Position numbers and translations under genes: made by a program. Shown piece by piece: positions 1 through 11,035 of a stretch of 64,000 nt of DNA. Source of the DNA: Asterias rubens (taxonomy: Eukaryota > Echinodermata > Asteroidea > Forcipulatida > Asteriidae); contig NC_047062.1 of the NCBI RefSeq assembly GCF_902459465.1, positions 15,817,994-15,881,993 on the forward strand, in the 5' to 3' direction. Under the pieces are notes generated by a model. It was not told where the DNA came from. It did not search any database and worked only from the letters and a program-made list of their open reading frames with translations. Position 1 is the first letter of the stretch, and each line of letters begins with the position of its first letter.

Positions 1-1074
1 CGGTATAACAACTGCACCAAACACTGGATTTCTAATGTCGATTTGAACAATAGATAACCAAAGCGTAATCAATGCATTTGAATCACAGACAAAACAGTAG
101 ACGTGCTTTTGAAAGTGCGACAGCTTCAATATGAATTGATTTGTGTCTGATTTCAATTGCGTAAAGCCTGTACTCATGAAAGTTGCTAAGCACAGACAAC
201 TATTGCTAAGCAGAAACAGAAAGATAGCCGGCCACAATTGTTTGAAGTTTACATTGTTTGAAAAATAATTGATAAGCAGTATTTCTCCCTGGGTGTTGGT
301 CATGTCAAAGACCAGCAGTATCCCAACTATGCATCAAATAACAAACGTATTTGTATGGCAATGTTGGCTTAATTTATTGATCATCGAAAATGCAAGAAAG
401 TCATGAAAGAGAAATCAAACTTGATGCATAAATTGTGTTATTTTATGCTCATGCCTTGGGAAAGGCTTAATGCCTGAATCCATTCTCCGATTCAAATTTT
501 GGGATGAAAAAATACCTCTTTCTAAAAAACTATAGGCCTTTATTACTTCAAAGGGGGTCATTTCTATAAGGCTTTATAACATCGACAGCTATTTACTGCT
601 TTTATATGTACATTTTTAGTCATTACCAAAAGCATATACACACTGCCTTTAAAAACACGTGGGTTGAAATTAATTTTCTCTTCCCAACCTTGAAGTCTGT
701 ATTAAAGGGTAGGCCTATGAATAATACGTTTGGTAAGGGCTCTGGAAATGAATGGCAATTAAAACTTACTCGTAAACAAGTACTGCAGGTTCCGATAGCA
801 TCTTTTCAAGTCCAAAGTGCTGCGGTTATGGAAAAAGATATCACTTTATTTCACACAAAAAAGCGTGAATCTGAGACGTGTTACTAAAACGCATATCAGA
901 TTGTGTATCCCATTTTTTAGCGATATTTCATAAACCCAACAATTTTTTGAAATGAATTTTTCACTGTTAGTGTTATGGATTGAAACAAGTGGGTTCCACT
1001 AATATCAAACGTATACAATCAAAAAAAAAATGCCGTACTTGTTTCATATTGATTGTTTTCTTCCCTTTCTTCAG
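1..1074 (+). other. Intron upstream of the last TMEM26-like exon
   Basis: No coding exon is recognisable here. The stretch is AT-rich and ends in a pyrimidine-rich tract with the acceptor AG at 1073-1074. It is most simply the 3' part of the intron before the next feature. The open frame at 606-887 has no recognisable domain. Confidence 0.5.
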
Positions 1075-1785
1075 GATAATTACGAACTTAAGCTGAGCGT
1101 ATCTGCCGTCTACCAGCAAACTTTGATGTTGGTTTTGATCGTGGGTAGATGGGTCCTCCCTAAAGGAGCTATAACCAGGAACGAACTGTCTCAACTCTTG
1201 CTTGTCTACATCGGCATGGCAGCCGACATGTTGGAATTCTCTTCGGAGACCCTCAAACTCCAGAAGATAGCTTGTAATAAGACTATCTATCTAGCCATCT
1301 TGATTGTGTGGAGCTGGTCTCTACTGCAGTTTACTCTGGGCCTGACTTCAACGAAGAAACGGAGGCGTGCTATTGATACGACGGTAGATGAAGAAACCGG
1401 CCGCTGGGCCAAATCAGTGCACCAGTTGTATGGGGTGTTTTGTGGCACGGCTCTGTGGGCGCTCATGACCGATGTGATACTACAAGACGGTCCATACCTT
1501 ATTATGCGGATATATCTCATCTTTGGTTTGGATGTATACGACCAATCTCTAATCTTCTTTACGTGTAAGAATGCTCTTTTACTTGTGCTGCAGTTGTATA
1601 GACTCAATGTTGTGTTAACTGAGAATAACAATCACAGTGCTCGAGGGTCTACGCTGGAGCTAAGGGAGACGTCTCGACACAGGGGCGCAAATGGGAACAT
1701 GAGGGACATTGCAAGGTCCAATGGTACAAGGAGAAATGGGGTCATAGCATCTATCAGCCAAGGGCAAGAGATCACTGTCGTGTAA
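1075..1785 (+). CDS. TMEM26: TMEM26-like multi-pass membrane protein, last coding exon
   Basis: This is the 3' terminal coding exon of a transmembrane protein 26 family member, a multi-pass membrane protein of poorly known function. Seen: 236 codons then TAA, preceded by a good acceptor (pyrimidine tract, TTCAG at 1070-1074). An in-frame ATG at 1030 lies inside the intron and is not the start. The family-like core is GRWVLPKG followed by a leucine-rich segment LSQLLLVYIGMAADMLEF. Several hydrophobic helices follow, then a polar tail rich in R, N and G from about residue 190 of the exon. Vertebrate TMEM26 is about 370 aa, so roughly the N-terminal third lies upstream of the window. AATAAA overlaps the stop (1785-1790), too close to be the likely poly(A) signal. 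The family call rests on recognised motifs; the incoming splice phase is not certain. Confidence 0.82.
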   Translation, partial: DNYELKLSVSAVYQQTLMLVLIVGRWVLPKGAITRNELSQLLLVYIGMAADMLEFSSETLKLQKIACNKTIYLAILIVWSWSLLQFTLGLTSTKKRRRAIDTTVDEETGRWAKSVHQLYGVFCGTALWALMTDVILQDGPYLIMRIYLIFGLDVYDQSLIFFTCKNALLLVLQLYRLNVVLTENNNHSARGSTLELRETSRHRGANGNMRDIARSNGTRRNGVIASISQGQEITVV

Positions 1786-3680
1786 ATAAAAGTAATATTA
1801 CAGAAATCAAAGTTAAAATATTATCTACTATGGTCTACAGCTTTTTGTTCGGGGAGCCAACCAAATAACTGGATACTTTTGGATGTTCCCCAAAAGCTTT
1901 CGTATTTTAATGATAACAATCTATTTGCCATGAATGAATATTTATTTATGACGTCACTTTTGGAACTCCCAAAGTATTGCGTATTGGGCATGTCTCCACG
2001 GGATAGTTGCTAAGGATGCTTAACTTGATCGTTCTGTACCGTTAATACTGACTTACAGGGTCACTATAAAATGCAAGATGGCCGCTTTTCCCTGCCCTGT
2101 GAATACATTTTAACATTGGTAATATTGATATTCACAGGTTTGCAGATGGTATAATGGGCATCGTGTACAACTGTCTGCGCCTAAAATAACGTTTTGAGAT
2201 TTTAGTAAAACCCGGTGTTACAAAACAGTGATAATATTAAGAAGGGTTTAGTTCACGTTTTTCTTGTGAGTCCGATAACAGCATTGGGCTCAACATTTCA
2301 CAGCGGTTCTTTATTTTCATGTATATAATATGCTTTTACCCTTACGATGTGTATATAAAGCACTGTATAATTATCTCATTACTTTTCTGGGTTATCATTA
2401 TTGTGTGTTGGCTCACATAAGTGCGAATAGCCCTACTGGTCTTTCACAAGGCTGGTTGAGTGCCTTAACTGAACAAAGCACACTTGCAAAATAACGTGAC
2501 CATTAATTTGATTAGTTTTATTCAGTCAAAGATTATGAATAAGAAGGGTCATTGTAGGTATTGGTCACCGGGCTAGAGTTAAAACACACAAATTGCCAGG
2601 GAATCTCGTTTGAAAATATACAACAAAAAATTGATGTTTACCATTCATATTGTTTTGTTACATATCATGGTGCTTGTGACTGGTTGACATTGATTTTTAC
2701 TTTGTGGTTTTTGCTTTAAAACAAATTAAAATCGATTGCCATAATAGGGTTTATAGGCCTATTATTAATATTTGTATGGAATCAATGACAAAATCATTTT
2801 ATATAAAACGTTCTTATGGACAGTTGAGCTAATTAGGATACAATTATGGCATTTCAAAAATAGAACACAATTAACAGTATTAACGTATAGGCTGCAATCT
2901 GTACCACCAACCTTCAAGGATGAAAATAAAAAATGGTTACAAAAACTTACCAAGCATGCAGTTTTGGTTTGAGCTTATAATTGCTATCTTGAGCTAAGTT
3001 TTATGGACCTGTGTTTCAGCTGGAAATGATAATGCTTAAGACGGTGCAATTGAGAAGAAGTCTGGACACATATGAAATTGGGTAGGGCTGGTGTCCGAAA
3101 TTTCTGGTAATCAAAATGTTTGATTATGTTTTGAGTAAGCAAATTAATGTAGTTGCGCTTGAGTAGGGGTTGGGTCCTAGATTGATCACTGTTCACTTCA
3201 AGGGCCCTGTCACAGGAGACAAGCAACTTGGTAGCACAATTTTAATGAGTAATTCTTCGAAAAAATTTCTTCTGGAGATTTCCTGGAACTAGTTGTCTAA
3301 AATGTGACGTGTGTGACATGGCCCTTATGTCAAAGAACATGTTTCATTGAAAGAACATTGCCAGTGCAAGCTGTGCCTCGTGAACACAGTTAAAATATAA
3401 TAATATGAACTAAATGCTGGGTTCAAGTATAGTATCTTATGATACATCCGGGAACATGTTTATAATTTATTGTTCATTTTAAATCGTAAAAGGGTTTTTA
3501 CTTCATACACAAGGAGATTTTTTCTTTTCTCAATGTGTGCTTATTGGTTTAATTGAATTATAAACAAATATTATTAAAAAATCAACGAGTGAAAAGAAAT
3601 GACTATACGTCAGTGGGTCTTTATTTACCTGTGTTTTCTTGTTCCCTGGAATACCGTTTGGATGCCTGGGCAGGTTCAGA
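1786..3680. other. Intergenic, no gene seen
   Basis: AT-rich sequence holding the TMEM26-like 3' UTR at its left end. Small open frames near 2770-3220 on both strands overlap one another and show no domain. Confidence 0.5.
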
Positions 3681-4059
3681 TTAAAGGCACTGGACACTAT
3701 TGGTAATTACTCAAAATAATTGTTAGCATAACAAAATTAATACTTGGTAACAAGCAATGGAGAGCTGTTAGTAATATAAAACATTGTGAGAAACGGCTCT
3801 CACTGAATGAGCGTAGTTCTTTTAGAAAGAGGAATTATTTCTCATTCATATAATTTCATTTAGGCCCGAAAAACGCACAAAATTTGTTGTGCTATAAGGG
3901 TATTTTTTCGTTTATTATTCTCGCATGCATTTTTGATGACCAATTGAGTCCAATTTTTGCAGACTTGTTATATTTGTATGCATAGGCATGTTGTTGGGAT
4001 ACACTAAGTGAGCATATTGGCCTTTGACAATTACAGATGAAAGTGTCCAGGGCCTTTAA
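3681..4059 (+). repeat. Family A palindromic MITE, TTAA-flanked
   Basis: Begins TTAAAGGCACTGGACACTAT and ends with the inverse near 4050-4059 (GGCCTTTAA). The same family recurs about 15 times in the window. Intact copies have a central palindrome, GATTTCGAGACCTC against GAGGTCTCGAAATC. The TTAA at each end suggests piggyBac-type target choice. Open frames inside are incidental. Confidence 0.8.
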
Positions 4060-4460
4060 TGACGGAGCTTTTGAATTGACATCCAACTGTGATTCTGAGA
4101 TGTACTGCAGGACGAAGATGTCATAAACGTAAGATGATGACATCCCAAGTGATTTTTTTGCGACATCTTGAAATTAGAATGTCTTTTCCGATATTTTATC
4201 TCCCGGGATTTCTAAGACATTCTAACGGCAGGATGTTGTCCTATATTTCCAAAAGATAAGTTACCTCTCGACAGTTTTAAGGTGTTCAATATCACCCAAA
4301 GATGAGTCATCTCTTCATTTCATGATGTGGACATTATTTAAGATGGAAGATGACATGCTGTACTTAGCTACAGTCCTAGGCAGAGATAAATTATCTCAGG
4401 ATGACGTCATCTTTCGTTTATCATGACATCATCTTGCACTCAAGATGTCAACATGACTTA
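4060..4460. repeat. Palindrome-rich repeat with GATGACATC / CATCTT motifs
   Basis: The stretch is packed with short inverted motifs: GATGACATC, AAGATG, ATCATCTTG, and a perfect CRE-like GATGACGTCATC at about 4400-4411. It looks like a repetitive element, but I cannot define its ends. Confidence 0.35.
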
Positions 4461-4474
4461 AAAGAAATAGTGGT

Positions 4475-4615
4475 GTCTTCCCTCGCCTTCCACCTCTGTG
4501 ACCCCGGGTCGAATCCTACCAGGGGCACTATGTGGATGGCTTCCACGGTCCCCATATACCAACTTGACTGTGTGGGTTTTCCCTGAAATAAACTATCTGG
4601 GGTTTTCCTCCCACA
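4475..4615 (+). repeat. tRNA-derived SINE-like fragment
   Basis: A B-box-like GGGTCGAATCC lies near 4505-4515, followed by a GC-richer body with TGTGGAT and GTGTGGGTTTTCCCTG. This has the style of tRNA-derived SINEs. No convincing A box or cloverleaf is present, so it is not a tRNA gene. Confidence 0.35.
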
Positions 4616-4811
4616 TCTAAAACTTAATTTCCTTTGTTATTTTTCTCTCTTCTCGTTTGGCTCTATTTAACCATTTAGCCGCTGTACCGCCCAGCCGCAT
4701 ATAGCGATACACTGTATGCGGTACGAGGAAACCTCGCTAGCTTGTGTTTGTAGAAAAAAAGGAACATCAAAAGAAAACTCGATAGTCATTAGTAGGTCTA
4801 CGCATTTGTTA

Positions 4812-5110
4812 AAGGAACACGTTGCCTTCAGATTTCACAAAATTTCACGTTTGAGGGTGTTCCTTATACTTATTAAGAGTTGTTCTTGCAATAAAACACA
4901 TTTAATGTGTTGTAATTAGTGAATGGTAATTAAAAAAAACAAACACTGACCTCTGACCCCGAAACATGGCCCGCGAAATATATACGTTTTTCAAGCCGTC
5001 AAAACGATCGTCCGTTTATGCGCGATGCACAGCAGTTAGGCTGGCGCCGTAGCCAATGGCCTGGTAAACCTACCAGAAGAACACGAGGTAATATACCGTT
5101 CTCTACCATA
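4812..5110. repeat. Fragment of foldback family B
   Basis: Starts TTAAAGGAACACGTTGCCTT, the same terminal sequence style as the intact foldback at 52039-52425. The rest is diverged. Confidence 0.4.
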
Positions 5111-5151
5111 CGACGTTGTGTGAAATGTAAACACACCATTTTGCTGTCAAA

Positions 5152-5249
5152 ATGGATCGCCGAAAAACACAGATTCAGCTCATTGCTCTACGCAAAGAGA
5201 TGATTGAAGACACGTCCAAAAAGAAGGAAAGGACACCTCGCCAATCAGG
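5152..5249 (+). CDS. Possible first coding exon of a P2X7 C-terminal-domain-like gene
   Basis: Seen: the ATG at 5152 opens 32 codons plus two bases (phase 2), ending at a strong donor, AGG|GTAAGAAT, with GT at 5250-5251. The peptide is short, basic and lysine-rich (MDRRKTQIQLIALRKEM...). The phase matches an acceptor at 5836-5837 before the cysteine-rich exon at 5838, which is why I link them. No homology to a named N-terminus is claimed, and a splice product would be needed to confirm it. Confidence 0.4.
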
Positions 5250-5837
5250 GTAAGAATAATGTAGTGGGACATGGACTAGCCGACGAGAGAGAGAGAACGG
5301 ACCGTGATTGTTTATACCCAATGCAATGTTATTGTTAGTTATTATTGTGGACATGACACGTAAATTCACAGCCATGAGACAGCCGCAGCACTGAGTTGTG
5401 AGAGTACATAATGTACATGTACTATGACTAGTTTACATATAATTTTGTAGATCTATTCACTCGGTGCATAGATGGGGGTGGGGATTTGAATCGAGTGCCC
5501 AGCGTACTAACTAATGACTTGGCATAATTTACCCTAATTTACTTTGATGCTACAATTAAAAGAGTCGTTTATCTGGCTGGGAAGGGGAGGGCTTTTGTAA
5601 AAATTGTAGAAGTACATTTTAAAAATAGTACAGATTTATGAAATGTTTTTTGTATATTTTTAACAGTTTACCCAAAATATTGTACCCAAGTCAACTCGTA
5701 CCCAAGTCAACCCGAATTCTTTCAAAGAAGTGTGACCTTTCAAACAATAACAAATAAAATTTTCGAGAACTAATATAATAAAGTTATATCAATGGTTTTC
5801 AATTTCTTGTTGAAGGTACTATGTGAGCAGATGCCAG

Positions 5838-6015
5838 GACTTGGCGTAAACATCTTGGAGACCTCATCAAACCCGGCACCTCCAAGTCCACATCATCCAC
5901 CTCCGCAAAGCTCTTGCCAAGCTGGTGGGTTTGTACCAACTGTAGGGAGATGCCAACACAACAGGACAGGTCATGCTGCAAACAAAGGCCGGATGAATGC
6001 TTCTCAAACTTGGCA
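5838..6015 (+). CDS. Exon encoding a P2X7-C-terminus-like cysteine domain
   Basis: Seen: acceptor CCAG at 5834-5837, one base completing the previous codon, then 59 codons to a donor GCA|GTAAGA (GT at 6016-6017, phase 0). The peptide ends in WWVCTNCREMPTQQDRSCCK followed by a further Cys. The order W-x-C-x2-C, MPT, CC and C is that of the zinc-binding cysteine region in the intracellular ballast domain of P2X7. In many invertebrates this domain occurs in proteins without the channel part, and no P2X channel helices are visible nearby. A serine/threonine-rich stretch precedes the Cys cluster. The other two frames are closed or featureless. The domain call is inference from the cysteine pattern; whether the gene is active is unclear because the next piece is broken. 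Confidence 0.5.
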
Positions 6016-6303
6016 GTAAGAGACTGATTATTTCATACTGTCAATGGCATGTGCATATATAACAATATACACATGTACTGTCAAAGCAGTCCAGTTTTGT
6101 TACATGATATTTTGATCTGTGTCCCCCCCCCCCCCAAAAAAAAGGAAACAAAGTAAATGTGTAAACAAACATTTAATAAGGAAACACAAATTTAAGCTTT
6201 CATTCATTGTAGTTACTTGTAAACAGCCTCCTTCGCCAACGTTGCATTACCAAAATACTTCACACTGAACAGCCACATCCTAATAACATCATGTCTTTGA
6301 CCA

Positions 6304-6432
6304 GCAGCCGATTTCACGAAACTTTACGCAACTGCGTAAGTCCACTTGTGCAACGTTTATGGAGCAACTTGCGCCATTAAAATTGCGCAAGTGGACTCAC
6401 GCAGTTGCGTAAAGTTTCGTGAAATCGGCTGC
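6304..6432. repeat. Short TIR element (~129 bp), near-perfect palindrome
   Basis: The arms GCAGCCGATTTCACGAAACT and its complement enclose about 40 bp. The GCAGCCGATTTCA end is shared with the element at 63660-63826. It lies inside the presumed intron of the P2X7-C-like gene. Confidence 0.8.
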
Positions 6433-6571
6433 AGGGAGGTAGTATTTGCTAAAATGTCACTTTAATGAATCAACATCAAGTGCATGGGTTTTATATTCCA
6501 TATACATGTACAAATAACCAATTTTTATTTTGTTAATTGTTTCAAAAATTTTTGTGTTTATATTTGAAAAG

Positions 6572-6754
6572 ATCTTGAGGCACCTTGTTCTGGACCACCA
6601 TTAGAGTTGGCACGACATCACAGGAATGACATGTACACCAGGGCAGCATGATGTACACAACAAATGACTTTGCCACCCAGCCAGCCTTCACAGACAACAT
6701 GTGTCATGTCAGAATGGTACTGGAAATAGAGTAACACTACCTGGTTACTGTGTT
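6572..6754 (+). pseudogene. Broken continuation of the P2X7-C-like domain
   Basis: Fragments that would continue the domain are spread over two or three frames. ILRHLVLDHH stops at a TAG near 6609-6611. LELARHHRNDMYTRAA in the next frame stops at TGA 6649-6651. YTTNDFATQPAF in a third frame runs on to a TAA. Joined by alignment, they resemble the helical part after the Cys cluster in this family. Two single-base frame changes would be needed, so I read this as decay. An alternative acceptor at 6578-6579 would give a 23-codon terminal exon ending at 6651 without any frameshift. Confidence 0.4.
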
Positions 6755-8079
6755 TGTAAAATCAGGGGTATATTTCCAGATAGTTTCAACTCTCATTTAC
6801 ACATGATTTATGCAAAACAGGTTTAACAAATGCCAATATTTCCCGTTGTCAACAAGTAGATTCTTATTCCTAAATTAACACATGTCAATACTTAAACTTA
6901 TTATTTTTTTTTTTTTGCACATTACTTATGTCAACAAATCATTGAATGTGATGTGAGCAGAGTTTGTTTTCATCACAACGACATATGATTAAGTTTAATT
7001 TGAAGTACATGGCCAATTGTTTATACAATCATATTTATTGTATTATTTGAGATTTCGATATTTTGTAACAAAAAACACACAAGAACAACAAAATGCAAAA
7101 ACATAAACAATCTGTATTCAAATAAATTTATCTGAAATATCTTTATTCTGTATTCATAAAGAGACATGGATCATAGATGCAACAAGTTTGATAAACACGG
7201 TGCCATTTCAATTTTTTAACCTTAACCCTTGCAAGTGTATTTTGATTTCAAACCACATGCCTGTTATGAAATGCTGTTTTAGAATGATGTTTTAGAACTA
7301 GTCATATTGTTGACTAGCAGACCATGTTAGTTCGAATAAGTAACAGTTTTAAAGGAAAACCACCCAATTTCAAGTCATACTTGTGTTGATCATTCTATTC
7401 TACTTTTAAAACATCCTTTCTAACCATACAATGCATTTTACAACCAAATCACTCGATTTAAGGCATTGGTCTCTCTAAAGGGACTTTATACCTTAGATGT
7501 TGGTAAATAATTACTAATTTGTGATCATAAAACTCACTTGATAAAGTCTACATGATGAGAGGCATGTCAAAGGACTTGTTTCTATACTGCAATGGTGTTT
7601 TTCTTTCACTGTTTCTTGCAGCTTTTATTGCCAAATTTAGCCCAAATTGTCACAGGTTTATTGTTTTTATGCATAAATATTGAGGAGATACACCAACTAT
7701 TACTAAGGATACTGCATGGGACTATAGTGTTCTTTGACAAAGGACAAATTCAATTAATGTTTGCAAATACATCGTGTACTGCTGTGAATTGTAAAAACAT
7801 GTCTCAATAAATTGACCATATTGTTTTATAAAGTTCCTATAAATTTGTGACAAAGATTCTATTTGATTACATACAAACTCTAGAACTTGCCAATAATGCA
7901 CTGACCTTATGTCTTATGCACACCTGTACAGACATTTTTGTAGCCAAATTGTGGAAATTAAATTTAAGAAGTGGAAAATCTGGATTTGTGTTTTGCTACA
8001 AGTTCTTCTGTTGGTAGTAGTGGTGGTGGTATTAGGGGGGGGGGGGATGGCGGCTGTGGGTAGAAGCCATCCTTGCACC
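6755..8079. other. Intergenic, no gene seen
   Basis: AT-rich. Positions 7345-7470 resemble an arm of foldback family B. A GT-rich and poly-G tract lies at 8012-8047. The open frames at 7592-7810 and 7909-8124 have no domain. Confidence 0.45.
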
Positions 8080-8087
8080 ATTAGCGG

Positions 8088-8457
8088 TAAGCCTGGGCGA
8101 CTAGTGTCGGACTCCAACTATTGAATCCTTAGTCGAGTCGCGACTATTGTTTTCAACTATCCGGTTAAACGTGCTACAAAAATAGTTTTAAAAAAATTGT
8201 GTCTACCTGTTTGGTGAACCATATTAGTCGCTCATTACTATTCATGACAACATAATTTACTTACAGAACACAGTCAGACATCAGTGACACAAATCTTCAA
8301 TCTTTTCCGCTTGAATTAGACTATATTGTGCTTGCGGCACACATTGCCACAGTGCATTGTGATAATTAAAAATTTGTCGCGACTAGTGTCGTAGTCGCAA
8401 CTATTGGATGGAGGTGCGACTAGTCGATTAGTAATTTTCACTGGTCGCCCAGGCCTA
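8088..8457. mobile_element. hAT-like non-autonomous element (370 bp)
   Basis: The terminal inverted repeats are TAAGCCTGGGCGACTAGTG and, at the other end, the complement of TAGGCCTGGGCGACCAGTG. They are flanked by an 8-bp direct repeat with one mismatch: ATTAGCGG (8080-8087) and ATTAGCAG (8458-8465). An 8-bp target duplication is the hAT hallmark. There is no transposase. Internal GACTAGTCG-type motifs recur near both ends. Confidence 0.75.
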
Positions 8458-8458
8458 A

Positions 8459-8594
8459 TTAGCAGAGTTTTCCTGTCCTGCGAAGAAGCTGGTTGTCATC
8501 TAACCGTGCTTGGAAAACTTCTTTGATGTACGTGTACTCTTTCTTGTCCATACCGGCTTCAATAATCACATCACCACCCAACTTTCACTGTGAC
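8459..8594 (-). pseudogene. Orphan terminal exon, frameshifted, unknown protein
   Basis: Read on the - strand, an acceptor TTGATTGCCAG (AG at 8596-8595) leads into VTVKVG. A run of three C on the + strand (8577-8579), where two would keep the frame, then shifts into GGDVIIEAGMDKKEYTYIKE and VFQARLDDNQLLRRTGKLC with TAA at 8461-8459. The codon content looks protein-coding, but the sequence as given has no single open frame. The stop lies inside the target duplication of the hAT-like element. I do not recognise the protein. It may be a processed or exon-level relic, or carry a sequencing error. Confidence 0.4.
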
Positions 8595-8691
8595 CTGGCA
8601 ATCAAGTATCAATACAAAAATGTTACAAAATAATAAAATTGTTCCCCGTTTCTGATTTTGTTTTGTAATTTTTGAAAAGAGTTCTTCTAGA

Positions 8692-8876
8692 CTATGGCCC
8701 TTTTTGAAACCACGGCTTTGGCTTTGGATTCAGCTCGGGCTAGCTTGGCCCCGCAGATGTTTGGACAATACTGAGCGTGCTTTGCGTAGGGATTCAGACA
8801 AGAGGACGGAGTCTGAAGCCGAATCCAAAGCCGAAGCTTTCGAAAAGGTTTCGAAGGTTTCGAAAAGGGCCTATGG
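8692..8876. repeat. Foldback MITE (~185 bp)
   Basis: CTATGGCCCTTTTTGAAACC with CGGCTTTGGATTC on the left mirrors GAATCCAAAGCCG and GGTTTCGAAAAGGGCC on the right. The open frames inside at 8704-9028 are incidental. Confidence 0.6.
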
Positions 8877-9860
8877 AAGCTTCATTTTTGTGGACAAGAG
8901 TATTACTTTATTTTAGCTTTCCTTGCCAACTACCATTTGCAGTATGTGCTCCCTGTTCAGATGCATCGCACAGTAAATTTTGCTGTCAAATGATTCTGAG
9001 CAATGTAAACAGGAGCTACCTCAAATAGTACCGTCCAAGACCAAGGTCAAGGAATTACATCCCCATAATAGACATAAACATTATTTGATAAAACAATGAA
9101 TGTATACCCCGAAGAAAGGATCATGTTGGCAAATAAGACAAGTGACATCTATCCTATGGCGATGGACTAGTATTAGATAGACACCACTGTCCTGTTGCCC
9201 TGTGACTCTACATGTACATGCAAACAGCATAGAGAAAGGACAGAGAAGTAAAGTCCCTGTAATTTTGTATCTAAAAACGAACTGTGGGGACCGGGTATAT
9301 GTGACTCGCAATTGCATACTATACTTACGCGGTAAACACGGTAAACGCCTCTCCGACATGTCTGAGCAGATGTTTTATGAGAGGATGAATTCTCTAGCTG
9401 TAGTTTTGTTTCAACTCCACTCGCTAGTTGGTATTAAATAATCTCGTCTTTTTGCTGCAAAGGCCCGAGGCAAAAAGAGACACACGACTACAGAATCACA
9501 TGCACTATTAGTATTAGTAAAACGGGTACTAGACATTCTTTCGTGTACAAAGTATTCGCATTATTAGACTGGCCCCGCTAAAATCCTACATCGTACGAGC
9601 AAGAACGGGGAGTTCAGTGCGTCTGGGGAGGTCTGGCCGCGGGGGATGATGGCCCGCTGGACGGCAGCCGCTCGGCCCCGGGACGTGGGCTGAACTTGCT
9701 GCTTAGATAGATTTATAAAAAGTTAATTCAACGTAGGCCCTTTTATTTTTGTTCATTAACTGTTTTTTGTTGTTGGTAACCATGGAGGAAGAGATAGATA
9801 CAAATGGGGTTCGTAAAATGGTTAATAATTGCTCAGTCGTATAGTTCAAAGGCTGCGACT
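8877..9860. other. Intergenic, no gene seen
   Basis: Contains a GC-rich patch at 9600-9710 without a usable open frame or domain. Open frames at 9081-9441 are short and lack support. Confidence 0.4.
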
Positions 9861-10104
9861 GGAAATAAGACTAGTGAATTTGGCGGCCATTTATGGGAGT
9901 CAAAATCTTGACCCCCATAAATGGCGGAGCGTTTTGTTTCGAGAAAGTTAGCAAAAGCGAAGCATTTCTAAGGCATGTTTGTGTAGATCATTATATTCTA
10001 CTTTTTTAACATCTTTCCAACCGTAATCATTTTACATCAAACGCTTGTCATAGCCCAAAAACGCCCAATAAAGCGCAACCCGAAGCCAACGTGTCCCTTT
10101 AATA
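9861..10104. repeat. Partial foldback family B element
   Basis: A hairpin around 9885-9930 (GGCGGCCATTTATGGGAGTC against CCCCCATAAATGGCGG) is followed by the family's right arm, ending GTGTCCCTTTAA near 10093-10104. Confidence 0.6.
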
Positions 10105-11035
10105 TATCTAGTTGTTATAGATCGTTATTAATTCTCCCTTCACAGTTGACTTGTCGAAGCTAATGATGATGAAATAATTTAGCTCTTACGAAAAATAAAA
10201 CGCTCATTAGTAAACAGGAATCTGTTCATCATTTATGATGATATTGTCGAAAATTAACACCTTCGCATTTAATCAGTATGAGCATTGAGCCATACAAAAG
10301 CCTTGAAAAGCTATTGTGTTCATTTTATCCGTGCACAAAAATATTCGCCATAAAAATTACCGTAGCCGTTTAACGATAGGCATTTATTGTTCCCATGAGA
10401 ACTTGTACTTTTAGACAAATATTACCGAAAGGGTAAAAAATTGTGCATACACATTAAGCCATGGCTATCTTTTAAAATTTGAACTACGATTCCAGTAATT
10501 AACTGCAAGAATCTTGAGAAATTGGATTTCAGCAAACTCGGGCGGTGCAGGGACTAAATGGTTAGAGCGTTGAGAATAATATATCCAGATCCAGATGTCG
10601 ACTGGCTCTTCCAGAATTCTTTAAAATCACCACACAATCCACAAATCCAATTGAATTCAAATATAATCGCTTTATTCCTCAATGCTTATACGGTCTACTA
10701 CACGAAAATAGAGCAATGTGTTTGTGTGCATATTATGATATGTATTATATATAGACATACTAGGTTTCTTTTTGAAGGTGATACCAAAACATTTTGGCCT
10801 CAGGTCTACACCTTTTAACGAAAAAAAACAATGTTTTCCTTTAAGGAAGAAAACTAATGGTATGGCCTGAACAATCATTAGGTTGTTATTGTTGCATGTG
10901 TGCTAAGCGCTGTACAGGATCCTGGTCGTCGGTTCGAATACAGATTAGGTTTTTCCTAGGTTGTTATAGGCCCCCACTGAAAAAAATACTCCCCCAAAAA
11001 ATACTGCAAAAAATGACAGATCCTAATAAATCACG
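10105..11035. other. Intergenic, no gene seen
   Basis: AT-rich. Short open frames overlap on both strands and show no domain. A weak GGTTCGAATAC near 10932 recalls a B box only. Confidence 0.4.

Noticed and set aside
606-887. 93-codon open frame upstream of the TMEM26-like exon
   Set aside because: No domain, no splice signals that would join it in frame, and a composition like the surrounding intron.
1030-1074. ATG at 1030 as start of the TMEM26-like protein
   Set aside because: The 15 codons before 1075 are a pyrimidine tract and acceptor, and the family has an N-terminal part that must lie upstream.
9600-9710. GC-rich patch as a CpG-island promoter or exon
   Set aside because: No adjacent open frame with a domain and no splice structure.
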